64,000 nt of DNA, taken from Marinobacter subterrani (GTDB taxonomy: Bacteria; Pseudomonadota; Gammaproteobacteria; Pseudomonadales; Oleiphilaceae). Shown here piece after piece: positions 11,062 to 18,597 of the stretch. The position numbers and the translations under genes are program-made. The DNA lies in NCBI RefSeq assembly GCF_001045555.1, contig NZ_LFBU01000001.1, forward strand, positions 2,666,001 to 2,730,000, in the 5' to 3' direction. The notes under the pieces are model-generated. The model was not told where the DNA came from. It did no database searches and saw only the letters and a list, made by a program, of their open reading frames with translations. Positions within the stretch are counted from its first letter, which is position 1, and each line of letters begins with the position of its first letter.

Positions 11062-12750
11062 TTACAGCAGCAGAGTCCGAATGTCCCCAAGAAGCTGACT
11101 GAGCACCGAAGTAAACCGTGCCGCATCGGCCCCGTTCACCGCCCGGTGATCGTAAGACAGCGACAACGGCAGCATTAACCGGGGCTGGAACTCTTTGCCA
11201 TCCCAGACCGGCTTCATCGCCGCCTTGGAAACCCCCAGAATCGCCACCTCCGGCGTATTCACGATCGGCGTAAATGCCGTGCCGCCAATACCACCCAGAC
11301 TGGTGATGGTAAAGCAGGCACCCTGCATCTCTGCCGGCTTCAACTGCTTGTCCCGGGCCTTCTGGGCAAGCTCGGCGCTTTCGGCCGCCAGCTCCCACAG
11401 GCCCTTCTTGTCCACATCCCGAATCACCGGCACCATCAGCCCGTTGGGCGTATCCACCGCAATCCCGATGTGAATGTACTGCTTGCGAACCACCTCCTTG
11501 CGCTCCATGTCCAGCGACACATTGAACTGAGGCAGTTCCGCCAGCGCCGTGGCACAGGCCTTCAGCAGGAACGGCAGCGGCGTCATCTTCACGCCCTTCT
11601 TCTCGCCGGCCGCTTTCTGGGCCTTGCGGAAATCCTCCATATCGGTGATATCCGCATCCTCGAACTGCGTCACATGAGGCACGTTCAGCCAGCTGCGCTG
11701 CATGTTGTTGGCCGTGGCAAACATCATCCGCGACATGGCCTCACGCTTGGTTTCACCAAACTGGCTGAAGTCCGGCAGCTTGACCCCCGGAATACCAGAG
11801 CCGGTGGCAACGCCTCCGCCTTGCTGGGCCTGTTTGAGCTGGCTCTTCACATAGGCGTGGATATCGTCCTTGGTAATCCTGCTCTTCGGGCCGGAGCCCT
11901 TGACGCGGGTGAGATCCGCGCCCAGCTCCCGGGCCAGCTTGCGCACCGCAGGGCCGGCGTGAACCTTGGCCCCCGGTGAGGGCGGCTCATAGGTAGCACC
12001 CTGGGGCTCAGGTGCAGACTCCGATTGCTTCGGCTCGCGCTCGGCGTCCGGCTGGGGCTTCGCCTTCTGTTCCTTGTCTTCCTTTGCTTCCTGGCCGGAA
12101 TCCTCAGAGGCTTCTTCCTCGCTGCTACCGTCTTCCTCAACGGTCATCTCCAGCAGCTTGTCGCCTTCGGAGAGCTTGTCGCCTTCAGACACCAGGACCT
12201 TGCCCACCTTGCCCGCGTAGGGGGAGGGAATTTCCATGGTGGCCTTGTCGGACTCCACCATTACCAGTGGATCATCCACCTCAATCGTGTCACCTTCGGA
12301 AACGTTGATCTCGATAACCGGAACATTGTCAAAGCCATCCAGCGCCGGCACCTTCACGGTTTCCTTGCGGGAGCCGCCGCCAGCCTTCTTCTGCGCCGGC
12401 TTGCTCTCTTCAGACTTGTCTTCCGGTTTGGCCTCGTCCTTTTCCTCGGCTTTTGCTTCGGACTTTTCCTCGGCCTCGTCGTCGCCGGAATCGTCAGAGC
12501 CACCAGCGTCATCGCTGGGCTCCATCATCCCGACCACATCGCCTTCCTTCACCTTGTCACCCACTTTTACGGTGATCCTGGTGATTTTGCCAGCGCCGGG
12601 CGATGGCAGCTCAACGGAAGCCTTGTCTGACTCTATGGTCAGAATCGGATCCTCTGCTTCAACGGTGTCCCCTGCACTGACGGTGATTTCGATGATCTCG
12701 ACCTCATCCGCACCGCCGAGATCCGGAACCTTGATTTCCTGTTCACTCAT
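11062..12750 (-). CDS. aceF: Pyruvate dehydrogenase E2, dihydrolipoyl acetyltransferase
   Basis: A 562-residue E2 that moves acetyl from E1 to CoA. There are two lipoyl domains, at ~1-75 and ~130-205, each with its lipoylated Lys in ESDKA. They are joined by acidic Ala/Glu/Lys linkers. A peripheral subunit-binding domain lies near residues 265-310 (VRKLARELGADL) and the C-terminal acetyltransferase core has the His motif YDHRAVNGADAARF. Many E2 cores read HRxxDG. The Asn here also occurs in Pseudomonas AceF. It has two lipoyl domains where E. coli has three. It starts 10 bp after aceE and is translated with it. No lpd gene is in the window. Confidence 0.97.
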   Translation of the reverse strand: MSEQEIKVPDLGGADEVEIIEITVSAGDTVEAEDPILTIESDKASVELPSPGAGKITRITVKVGDKVKEGDVVGMMEPSDDAGGSDDSGDDEAEEKSEAKAEEKDEAKPEDKSEESKPAQKKAGGGSRKETVKVPALDGFDNVPVIEINVSEGDTIEVDDPLVMVESDKATMEIPSPYAGKVGKVLVSEGDKLSEGDKLLEMTVEEDGSSEEEASEDSGQEAKEDKEQKAKPQPDAEREPKQSESAPEPQGATYEPPSPGAKVHAGPAVRKLARELGADLTRVKGSGPKSRITKDDIHAYVKSQLKQAQQGGGVATGSGIPGVKLPDFSQFGETKREAMSRMMFATANNMQRSWLNVPHVTQFEDADITDMEDFRKAQKAAGEKKGVKMTPLPFLLKACATALAELPQFNVSLDMERKEVVRKQYIHIGIAVDTPNGLMVPVIRDVDKKGLWELAAESAELAQKARDKQLKPAEMQGACFTITSLGGIGGTAFTPIVNTPEVAILGVSKAAMKPVWDGKEFQPRLMLPLSLSYDHRAVNGADAARFTSVLSQLLGDIRTLLL

Positions 12751-12760
12751 GGCGGTCTCC

Positions 12761-15427
12761 TTAGCTCAGCACCGGGTTCGTTTTGTTGCGATCGATTCCG
12801 TACTTGCGCATGGCTTCGAGAACCACATCGTTCTTCACCTCACCGTCCCGGGCCAGGGCTGAAAGCGCCGTTACGGTTACGTAGTAACGGTCCACCTCGA
12901 AGAAGCTGCGCAGCTTCTCGCGGGTGTCACTGCGGCCGAAGCCGTCGGTGCCCAGGGTCAGGTAGGTTTTGGGAATAAACCCTCTCAGTTGCTCAGAGTG
13001 CAGTTTGATGTAATCGGTGGAAGAAACCACCGGGCCCTGGTGCTTCTCCAGCATCTGGGTCACATAGGCCTTTTTCTGTTTGTCTTCCGGATGCAGGCGG
13101 TTCCAGCGCTCCACGTGCTGACCTTCGCGCGCCAGTTCGTTGAAGCTGGTTACGCTCCAGACATCCGAGGCGACGCCCCAGTCGTCTTTCAGCATCTGGG
13201 CGGCGGCACGCACCTCGTTCAGGATGGCACCGGCACCGAGCAGCTGAACCCGGGGCGTTTTCTTGTTGCCCTTGGTCTCAACGGACTCAAACTTGTACAT
13301 CCCCTTGATGATGCCGTCTTCACAACCTTTGGGCATCGCCGGCTGCTGGTAGTTCTCGTTCTCGATGGTCAGGTAGTAGAAGACATTCTTGTTGTCCTCG
13401 AACATCTCTTTCATGCCATGACGAATCACCACCGCCATTTCATAGCCATAGGCTGGATCATAGGCCTTGCAGTTGGGAATGGTGTTGGCAAGCACATGGC
13501 TGTGGCCATCCTGGTGCTGCAGGCCCTCCCCGTTCAGGGTGGTCCGCCCGGCGGTTCCGCCGATCAGGAAGCCGCGGGCCTGGATATCACCGGAGGCCCA
13601 GGCCAGGTCACCGACCCGCTGGAAGCCGAACATGGAGTAGAAGGCATAGAAAGGAATCAGCGGGAAGTTGTTGGTGCTGTAGGACGTCGCTGCTGCCATC
13701 CAGGCCGCCATGGAGCCATCCTCGTTGATACCTTCCTCGAGAATCTGGCCCTTCTTGTCCTCCCGGTAATACATGATCTGTTCACGGTCTTCCGGAACGT
13801 ATTTCTGGCCTTCCGCCGTGTAGATACCCAGTTGGCGGAACATGCCTTCCATACCGAAGGTACGGGCTTCGTCCGGCACGATTGGCACCACGCGCTTGCC
13901 GATGCGCTTGTCTTTGGTCAGCGCGGTCAGTATCCGGACAAACGCCATGGTGGTGGAGATTTGCCGGTCGCCGGAGCCATCCAGTACCGCCTTGAAGATA
14001 TCCAGCTCGGGAATCTGCATTGGCTGACAGTCCTTGCGGCGCTTGGGATAGAAGCCACCCAGTTCCTGGCGGCGCTTCTTCATATAGATGATTTCCGGGC
14101 TATCCGGCGCTGGACGATAGTAGGGAACGTCTTTGAGCTCATCGTCCTTCAGCGGCACTGCGAACCGGTCGCGGAACGATTTCAACTGCTCGATATCCAG
14201 CTTCTTCAGCGAGTGCGCCGTGTTCTGCGCCTCACCGGCCTCGCCAAAGCCGTAGCCCTTGATGGTGTGGGCCAGGATTACGGTCGGGCGCCCGCCGTTA
14301 TTGTTGATGGCACGATCGTAGGCCGCGTAGATCTTGTAGGGATCATGGCCACCTCGGTTAAGCTTGCCGATCTCCTCGTCGGAGAGCCCCTCAACCAGCT
14401 TCGCCGTTTCCGGGTACTTGCCGAAGAAGTGCTTGCGGGTATAGGCAGGGCCATTGCTCTTGTAGTTCTGCAACTCACCATCGCAGACCTCGTCCATGAT
14501 CCGCTGCATCATGCCTTCCTTGTCCTTCTCGAACAGGGGGTCCCAGTGACGGCCCCAGACCACTTTAAGCACATTCCAGCCGGCGCCCCGGAAGATACCC
14601 TCAAGCTCCTGGATGATCTTGCCATTGCCGCGTACCGGCCCGTCCAGACGCTGCAGGTTGCAGTTAACCACGAAAATGAGGTTGCTGAGCTTTTCCCGGC
14701 CGGCCATTGAAATGGAGCCCAGGGTTTCCGGCTCGTCGGTTTCACCGTCGCCGACAAAACACCAGACCTTGCGATCGCCCATCTCCACGAGCTCACGGCT
14801 GTCCAGGTATTTCATCACGTGAGCCTGGTAGATGGCCTGGATGGGGCCAAGGCCCATGGAAACCGTCGGGAACTGCCAGTAATCCGGCATCAGCCAGGGG
14901 TGGGGGTATGACGACAGGCCCGTGCCGTCCACTTCTTCCCGGTATTTATCCAGATCCTTTTCGTCAAAGCGGCCTTCCAGGAAGGAGCGGGCGTAGATGC
15001 CCGGCGAGGAGTGACCCTGGAAATAGACCAGATCGGATTCGCGCTTTTCGTCGCCGCCGTGGAAGAAGTAGTTGAAGCCAACATCATAGAGCGTGGCAGC
15101 CGAGGAGAAGGAGGAAACGTGGCCACCGAGATCTCCGGGGCGCTGGTTGGCCCGCATTACCATGGCCATGGCGTTCCAGCGGATCAGGGAGCGGATTCGG
15201 CGCTCCATGAACAGGTCGCCTGGCATGGGCGCCTGCTGGGAAACCGGAATGCTATTCCGGAATGGCGTGGTGATGGAATAAGGCAGTTCGGTGCCATCGC
15301 GGCTGGCCCGCTCGGACAGCCTCTCAAGAATGTATTTGACCCGGTCTATGCCTTCGTTCTCGATCAGAGATTCCAGCGCGTCCAGCCATTCACTGGTTTC
15401 AATGGGATCATCGTCCTGGTACATCAA
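12761..15427 (-). CDS. aceE: Pyruvate dehydrogenase E1 component (homodimeric type)
   Basis: An 888-residue AceE, the normal length for the single-chain E1 of Gammaproteobacteria. It decarboxylates pyruvate with thiamine diphosphate and acetylates the E2 lipoyl groups. The ThDP motif starts FVGDGETDEPE and ends VNCN, at ~225-262. Other conserved blocks are ARSFLEGR near the N-terminus and GGTAGRTTLNGEGLQHQDGHS in the central pyrimidine-binding domain (split here by function only). It is the first gene of aceEF. Its promoter lies in the large divergent gap 15428-16085, which holds two dyads that could be operators. Confidence 0.97.
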   Translation of the reverse strand: MMYQDDDPIETSEWLDALESLIENEGIDRVKYILERLSERASRDGTELPYSITTPFRNSIPVSQQAPMPGDLFMERRIRSLIRWNAMAMVMRANQRPGDLGGHVSSFSSAATLYDVGFNYFFHGGDEKRESDLVYFQGHSSPGIYARSFLEGRFDEKDLDKYREEVDGTGLSSYPHPWLMPDYWQFPTVSMGLGPIQAIYQAHVMKYLDSRELVEMGDRKVWCFVGDGETDEPETLGSISMAGREKLSNLIFVVNCNLQRLDGPVRGNGKIIQELEGIFRGAGWNVLKVVWGRHWDPLFEKDKEGMMQRIMDEVCDGELQNYKSNGPAYTRKHFFGKYPETAKLVEGLSDEEIGKLNRGGHDPYKIYAAYDRAINNNGGRPTVILAHTIKGYGFGEAGEAQNTAHSLKKLDIEQLKSFRDRFAVPLKDDELKDVPYYRPAPDSPEIIYMKKRRQELGGFYPKRRKDCQPMQIPELDIFKAVLDGSGDRQISTTMAFVRILTALTKDKRIGKRVVPIVPDEARTFGMEGMFRQLGIYTAEGQKYVPEDREQIMYYREDKKGQILEEGINEDGSMAAWMAAATSYSTNNFPLIPFYAFYSMFGFQRVGDLAWASGDIQARGFLIGGTAGRTTLNGEGLQHQDGHSHVLANTIPNCKAYDPAYGYEMAVVIRHGMKEMFEDNKNVFYYLTIENENYQQPAMPKGCEDGIIKGMYKFESVETKGNKKTPRVQLLGAGAILNEVRAAAQMLKDDWGVASDVWSVTSFNELAREGQHVERWNRLHPEDKQKKAYVTQMLEKHQGPVVSSTDYIKLHSEQLRGFIPKTYLTLGTDGFGRSDTREKLRSFFEVDRYYVTVTALSALARDGEVKNDVVLEAMRKYGIDRNKTNPVLS

Positions 15428-16085
15428 ACCCTCCCCTTGGCATCAAAAAGTGCAGCGAGACCACGATCAGCAGTCTGGCGCATTGCGGTGTTGAAAAGCT
15501 GCGATGAAATGCAGTGTGTTGTTGTGGGTATTTTCAGCCTGACAGGTGTACCGGCTCCCGGTACACAGAACCTGTATAAAGCATAGAACAGCTTTCACAC
15601 TTTTCCTGCCTGATCGCCCCGATTCATGGGCTTTTGGCCTCAGGTTGACCGGCATTCTGCGGAAGTGCGTGGATTTGCCCACCCGGCTTTGTAGTATTTT
15701 TACTACATTTTGACCGTTAAATTCAATTCAAACTGCTTTTACACCCATTTATGGCAGCCTGCTTGCGGTTAGTTACGGAAGAATGACCGTTTTCAGACCA
15801 CCAGACAAGCAGACTGCGACCAATGTCGTAGCATTCCTATCAACTTGCAATTTAATTACCACGCTAAACGATGAGTTTTCTGAAACTGGCCATTATTTCC
15901 GGGCTTTTTGCGCTTGTTATTGAATTTTAAGCCAGAGTCGTTACTGCTCCCGCCTGAGTTACCACGACTTTTTCGTTAGACCTGAAAATAAATTTATATT
16001 TATGTATACTCGCCTGCCTGATTTTTAACCATCTAAAAAGTGGTCCGACCACTTTTTTGTCATTAACACCAGCAGAGGGCGATCC
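15428..16085. promoter_or_regulatory. 658-bp divergent regulatory gap between aceE and the KamA-like gene
   Basis: No credible gene was found here. From left to right it holds: a 9-bp stem palindrome GTGTACCGG-CTC-CCGGTACAC at 15546-15566 in the aceE leader; a dyad TGTAGTA-TTTT-TACTACA at 15690-15707; AT-rich DNA; a -10-like TATACT at 16005-16010 for the rightward gene; and the dyad at 16035-16057. The gap is unusually long for this compact window, which suggests layered control of aceEF and the KamA-like gene. Confidence 0.6.
16035..16057. promoter_or_regulatory. FadR/PdhR-like dyad ahead of the KamA-like gene
   Basis: AAAAAGTGGTC-C-GACCACTTTTT is a perfect 23-bp dyad about 30 bp upstream of the start codon and downstream of the TATACT at 16005-16010. 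Its centre TGGTCCGACCA matches the known FadR-subfamily GntR operator pattern (TGGTNNNACCA). Because it ends in a T-tract, as RNA it could also act as a short intrinsic terminator. The sequence alone does not decide between these. Confidence 0.5.
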
Positions 16086-17450
16086 ATGAACTCCATCGTC
16101 ACCTTTCCGAACCGGATTCCCACCACAGAATTCGAGGAACGGCGCTTCAAGGTCTACACCGACCGCCAGCTCGACAAGATTGACATCATCCAGAATCTCC
16201 CCGAAGAGACCCTGTTTGAAATGAAGGTGGTCGCCAGCGTACTGCCGTTCCGGGTCAACGAATATGTGATCAACGAACTGATCAACTGGAACAAGGTACC
16301 CAACGACCCGATCTATCAACTTGTCTTCCCGCAAAAAGGCATGCTGAAAGACGAGCATTACGAGCGCATGGCAAAGCTGCATCGGGAAGGTGCCGACAAG
16401 AAAGAGATACAGGCCGTCGCCAAGGAAATCCGGGACGAACTGAACCCGCACCCGGCCGGGCAAATGGAAATGAACATGCCAGAGCTGGACGGTGAAGTAC
16501 TGGACGGCGTGCAGCACAAGTACCGCGAAACCGTGCTGTTCTTCCCCGCCCAGGGCCAGACCTGCCACTCCTACTGCACCTTCTGTTTCCGCTGGGCGCA
16601 GTTTGTCGGTGACAAGGATCTGAAGATGTCCAGCACCGAAGCCGAGAAGCTTCATGGCTACCTGCAGGAGCACACCGAGGTGACCGATCTGCTGGTAACC
16701 GGCGGTGACCCCATGGTGATGAAGACCAAGAACCTGGTGCAGTATCTGGAACCGCTGCTGCAGCCGGAGTTCGATCACATCCAGACCATCCGCATCGGCA
16801 CCAAGGCCCTCACCTTCTGGCCGTACCGTTTTGTGACCGACAAGGACGCCGATGAGCTGATTGATCTGTTCGCCCGTCTCGTGGACGCTGGCAAGCACTT
16901 GGCCATCATGGCCCACTACAACCACTGGCAGGAAATCACCACCGAGATTGCCGAAGAGGCCATCCGCCGCATCCGCGCGACCGGTGCTGAAATCCGTGCC
17001 CAGGGCCCGCTGATCAAGCATGTCAACGACAATGCCGACGCCTGGGCCAGGCTGTGGAAGAAAGAAGTACAGCTGGGCATCATCCCCTACTACATGTTTG
17101 TCGAGCGGGACACCGGCGCCAAGAACTACTTCGAAGTGCCGCTGGCCAAGGCGTTCCAGATCTACCGCGAAGCCATGAAGCAGGTCTCCGGCCTGGCCCG
17201 CACCGCCCGCGGCCCCTCCATGAGCGCCGGCCCCGGCAAGGTGGAGATCCAGGGCATTACCGAGATCAAGGACGAGAAGGTGTTCGTCCTGCGCTTCCTG
17301 CAGGGCCGCAATCCGGACTGGGTACAGCGCCCGTTCTTTGCCAAATACAGCGAGACGGCCACCTGGCTGCATGAGCTGGAGCCGGCCTTCGGGGAGGAGA
17401 AGTTCTTCTTTGAGGATGAGTATGAGCAGATGAAGAGGGGTAACGGCTAA
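16086..17450 (+). CDS. KamA/EpmB-family radical SAM protein, substrate unknown
   Basis: A 454-residue protein of the lysine 2,3-aminomutase family. The radical SAM cluster motif is Cys160-HSY-Cys164-TF-Cys167, followed by the SAM-binding glycines LLVTGGDPMVM. It is too long and too divergent for EpmB (about 340 residues). It lacks the DAPGGGGK-type segment carrying the lysine-binding Asp of clostridial KamA; the corresponding part reads GLARTARGPSMSAGPGKVEIQG. The N-terminal ~150 residues are extra relative to EpmB. It may be an aminomutase or another PLP/SAM isomerase. The reaction cannot be assigned. The first ATG has GAGGGCG-like upstream bases and a dyad at 16035-16057. Confidence 0.8.
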   Translation: MNSIVTFPNRIPTTEFEERRFKVYTDRQLDKIDIIQNLPEETLFEMKVVASVLPFRVNEYVINELINWNKVPNDPIYQLVFPQKGMLKDEHYERMAKLHREGADKKEIQAVAKEIRDELNPHPAGQMEMNMPELDGEVLDGVQHKYRETVLFFPAQGQTCHSYCTFCFRWAQFVGDKDLKMSSTEAEKLHGYLQEHTEVTDLLVTGGDPMVMKTKNLVQYLEPLLQPEFDHIQTIRIGTKALTFWPYRFVTDKDADELIDLFARLVDAGKHLAIMAHYNHWQEITTEIAEEAIRRIRATGAEIRAQGPLIKHVNDNADAWARLWKKEVQLGIIPYYMFVERDTGAKNYFEVPLAKAFQIYREAMKQVSGLARTARGPSMSAGPGKVEIQGITEIKDEKVFVLRFLQGRNPDWVQRPFFAKYSETATWLHELEPAFGEEKFFFEDEYEQMKRGNG

Positions 17451-17482
17451 ACGTTCGTTACCCTACCCCTCGCAGGGACGAC

Positions 17483-17512
17483 GGGGTCAGATGAAGGCGT
17501 TCATCTGACCCC
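17483..17512. repeat. 30-bp palindrome, GGGGTCAG family, copy 2
   Basis: GGGGTCAGATGAA, 4-nt centre GGCG, TTCATCTGACCCC: 13-bp perfect arms. The flank GGGTTCAC resembles the AGGTTCA flank of copy 3. It lies in the 72-bp gap between the convergent KamA-like gene and cnoX. No other terminator-like hairpin is present there. Confidence 0.85.
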
Positions 17513-17522
17513 GGGTTCACAC

Positions 17523-18386
17523 TCAGTGCATCAGGGTGTAGAGCTTGCGCCGATAGGTCCGCACATCCGGGTTGTTGTTGCCCAGCTTGTCGAACAGCTC
17601 GATCAGGGTGGTTTTGGCCACTTCGTCCTTGTACTTGCTGTCCACCTGCATCAGTCGGATCAGCAGGTCCATCGCTTCAGCGTTGTTTTCCTGTAATACG
17701 TGGTGCAGGGCCAACTGGTGCAATGCGTTCGGGTCTTTCGGATCCTGCTCCAATGCCATCTCCAGGTCCTTGATCGGCGGCAGCTCTGCCGACTGTTTCA
17801 GGAATTTCACCCGGGCTGCCAGCTGCTTGGCCTGGTGCTGCATTTTCTCTTCCGGCGGCAGGCTTTCGAGTACTTGCTCGGCCGTTTCAAGGTCGCCCAT
17901 TTCCACCTTCAGCTGCGCCAGATCAATCAGCACTTTGAGGTTCTCGGGGTCTTTCTGGTTCATATCAGAGAGGATCGCCAGGGCACCTTCCACATCCCCC
18001 GCTTCCCAGATCCGGTGGGCCTGGTCGTAGGGGTCTTCCTTCGGGGCTTCAACGTGCTTATCCAGCACCGCACGAATCTCGCTTTCCGGCAGGGCGCCGT
18101 TGAAGCCGTCCACGGCCTGGCCGTTTTTTACCAGAATCACCGTCGGCAGGCTACGCACGCCCAGGCTGGAGGTGAGCTGTTCTTGCTCGTCAGCGTTGAC
18201 CTTCGCCAGCACGAAGGCGCCCTGGTACTCATTGGCCAGCTTTTCCAGCAGTGGCATCAACTGTTTGCAGGGCGCGCACCACTCGGCCCAGACATCCACC
18301 AGGACGGGCGTGCTGGCTGATGCTTCCATGACCTTCTGCTGAAAGTTGTCCATGGTGGCTTCAAAGATGTACGGAGAGTCGCTCAT
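17523..18386 (-). CDS. cnoX: Thioredoxin/TPR chaperedoxin, CnoX (YbbN) family
   Basis: A 287-residue protein starting MSDSPYIFEATM at 18386, where CAGGTG lies upstream. An in-frame ATG at 18440 would add 18 poorly conserved residues. Residues ~5-110 are a thioredoxin fold with an intact WCAPC (Cys37, Cys40); the later part is TPR-like helices (AHRIWEAGDVEGALAIL, NLKVLIDLAQLKVEMGDLETAEQVL). CnoX proteins protect unfolding proteins from over-oxidation and pass them to DnaK and GroEL. E. coli CnoX lacks the full CxxC, so this copy probably keeps redox activity, which is an inference. It is divergent from the Lon-like gene, another protein-quality gene. Confidence 0.87.
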   Translation of the reverse strand: MSDSPYIFEATMDNFQQKVMEASASTPVLVDVWAEWCAPCKQLMPLLEKLANEYQGAFVLAKVNADEQEQLTSSLGVRSLPTVILVKNGQAVDGFNGALPESEIRAVLDKHVEAPKEDPYDQAHRIWEAGDVEGALAILSDMNQKDPENLKVLIDLAQLKVEMGDLETAEQVLESLPPEEKMQHQAKQLAARVKFLKQSAELPPIKDLEMALEQDPKDPNALHQLALHHVLQENNAEAMDLLIRLMQVDSKYKDEVAKTTLIELFDKLGNNNPDVRTYRRKLYTLMH

Positions 18387-18487
18387 GCAGGGCACCTGAT
18401 AAAAAGTCGAATGAAATCGTCGCGAATTGTCAAAGGACATGGGGCCGAACGCCGGAAAATCAAGCGCTATCCGGTGAAAGCCAACTC

Positions 18488-18562
18488 CTTGAAATAGCCG
18501 TATCTGCCGTCACATTAGCTATTAAACGCTGTTCCGGGGAACGGCGCTGACAGCGCCCCGGA
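18488..18562 (+). promoter_or_regulatory. Possible heat-shock promoter and leader hairpin of the Lon-like gene
   Basis: CTTGAAA at 18488-18494 matches the sigma-32 -35 element. TCACATTA at 18510-18517 is a partial match to the -10 (CCCCATNT). A GC-rich imperfect hairpin follows at 18533-18562 (TCCGG, GGCGC-TGACA-GCGCC, CCGGA), ending 35 bp before the start codon. The promoter call is weak. Confidence 0.35.
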
Positions 18563-18597
18563 CAACTCACAACCTTTCCGGATGGACACTTCACGGC

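Noticed and set aside
11762..11800. Altered E2 active site in AceF (Asn for Asp in HRxxDG)
   Set aside because: The same Asn occurs in Pseudomonas AceF, so it is not a sign of an inactive enzyme.
12989..14710. 573-residue plus-strand frame inside aceE
   Set aside because: Antisense shadow of aceE; no start signal and no domain.
15927..17372. 481-residue minus-strand frame
   Set aside because: It is the mirror of the KamA-like gene and has no family resemblance. The plus-strand frame has cluster cysteines.
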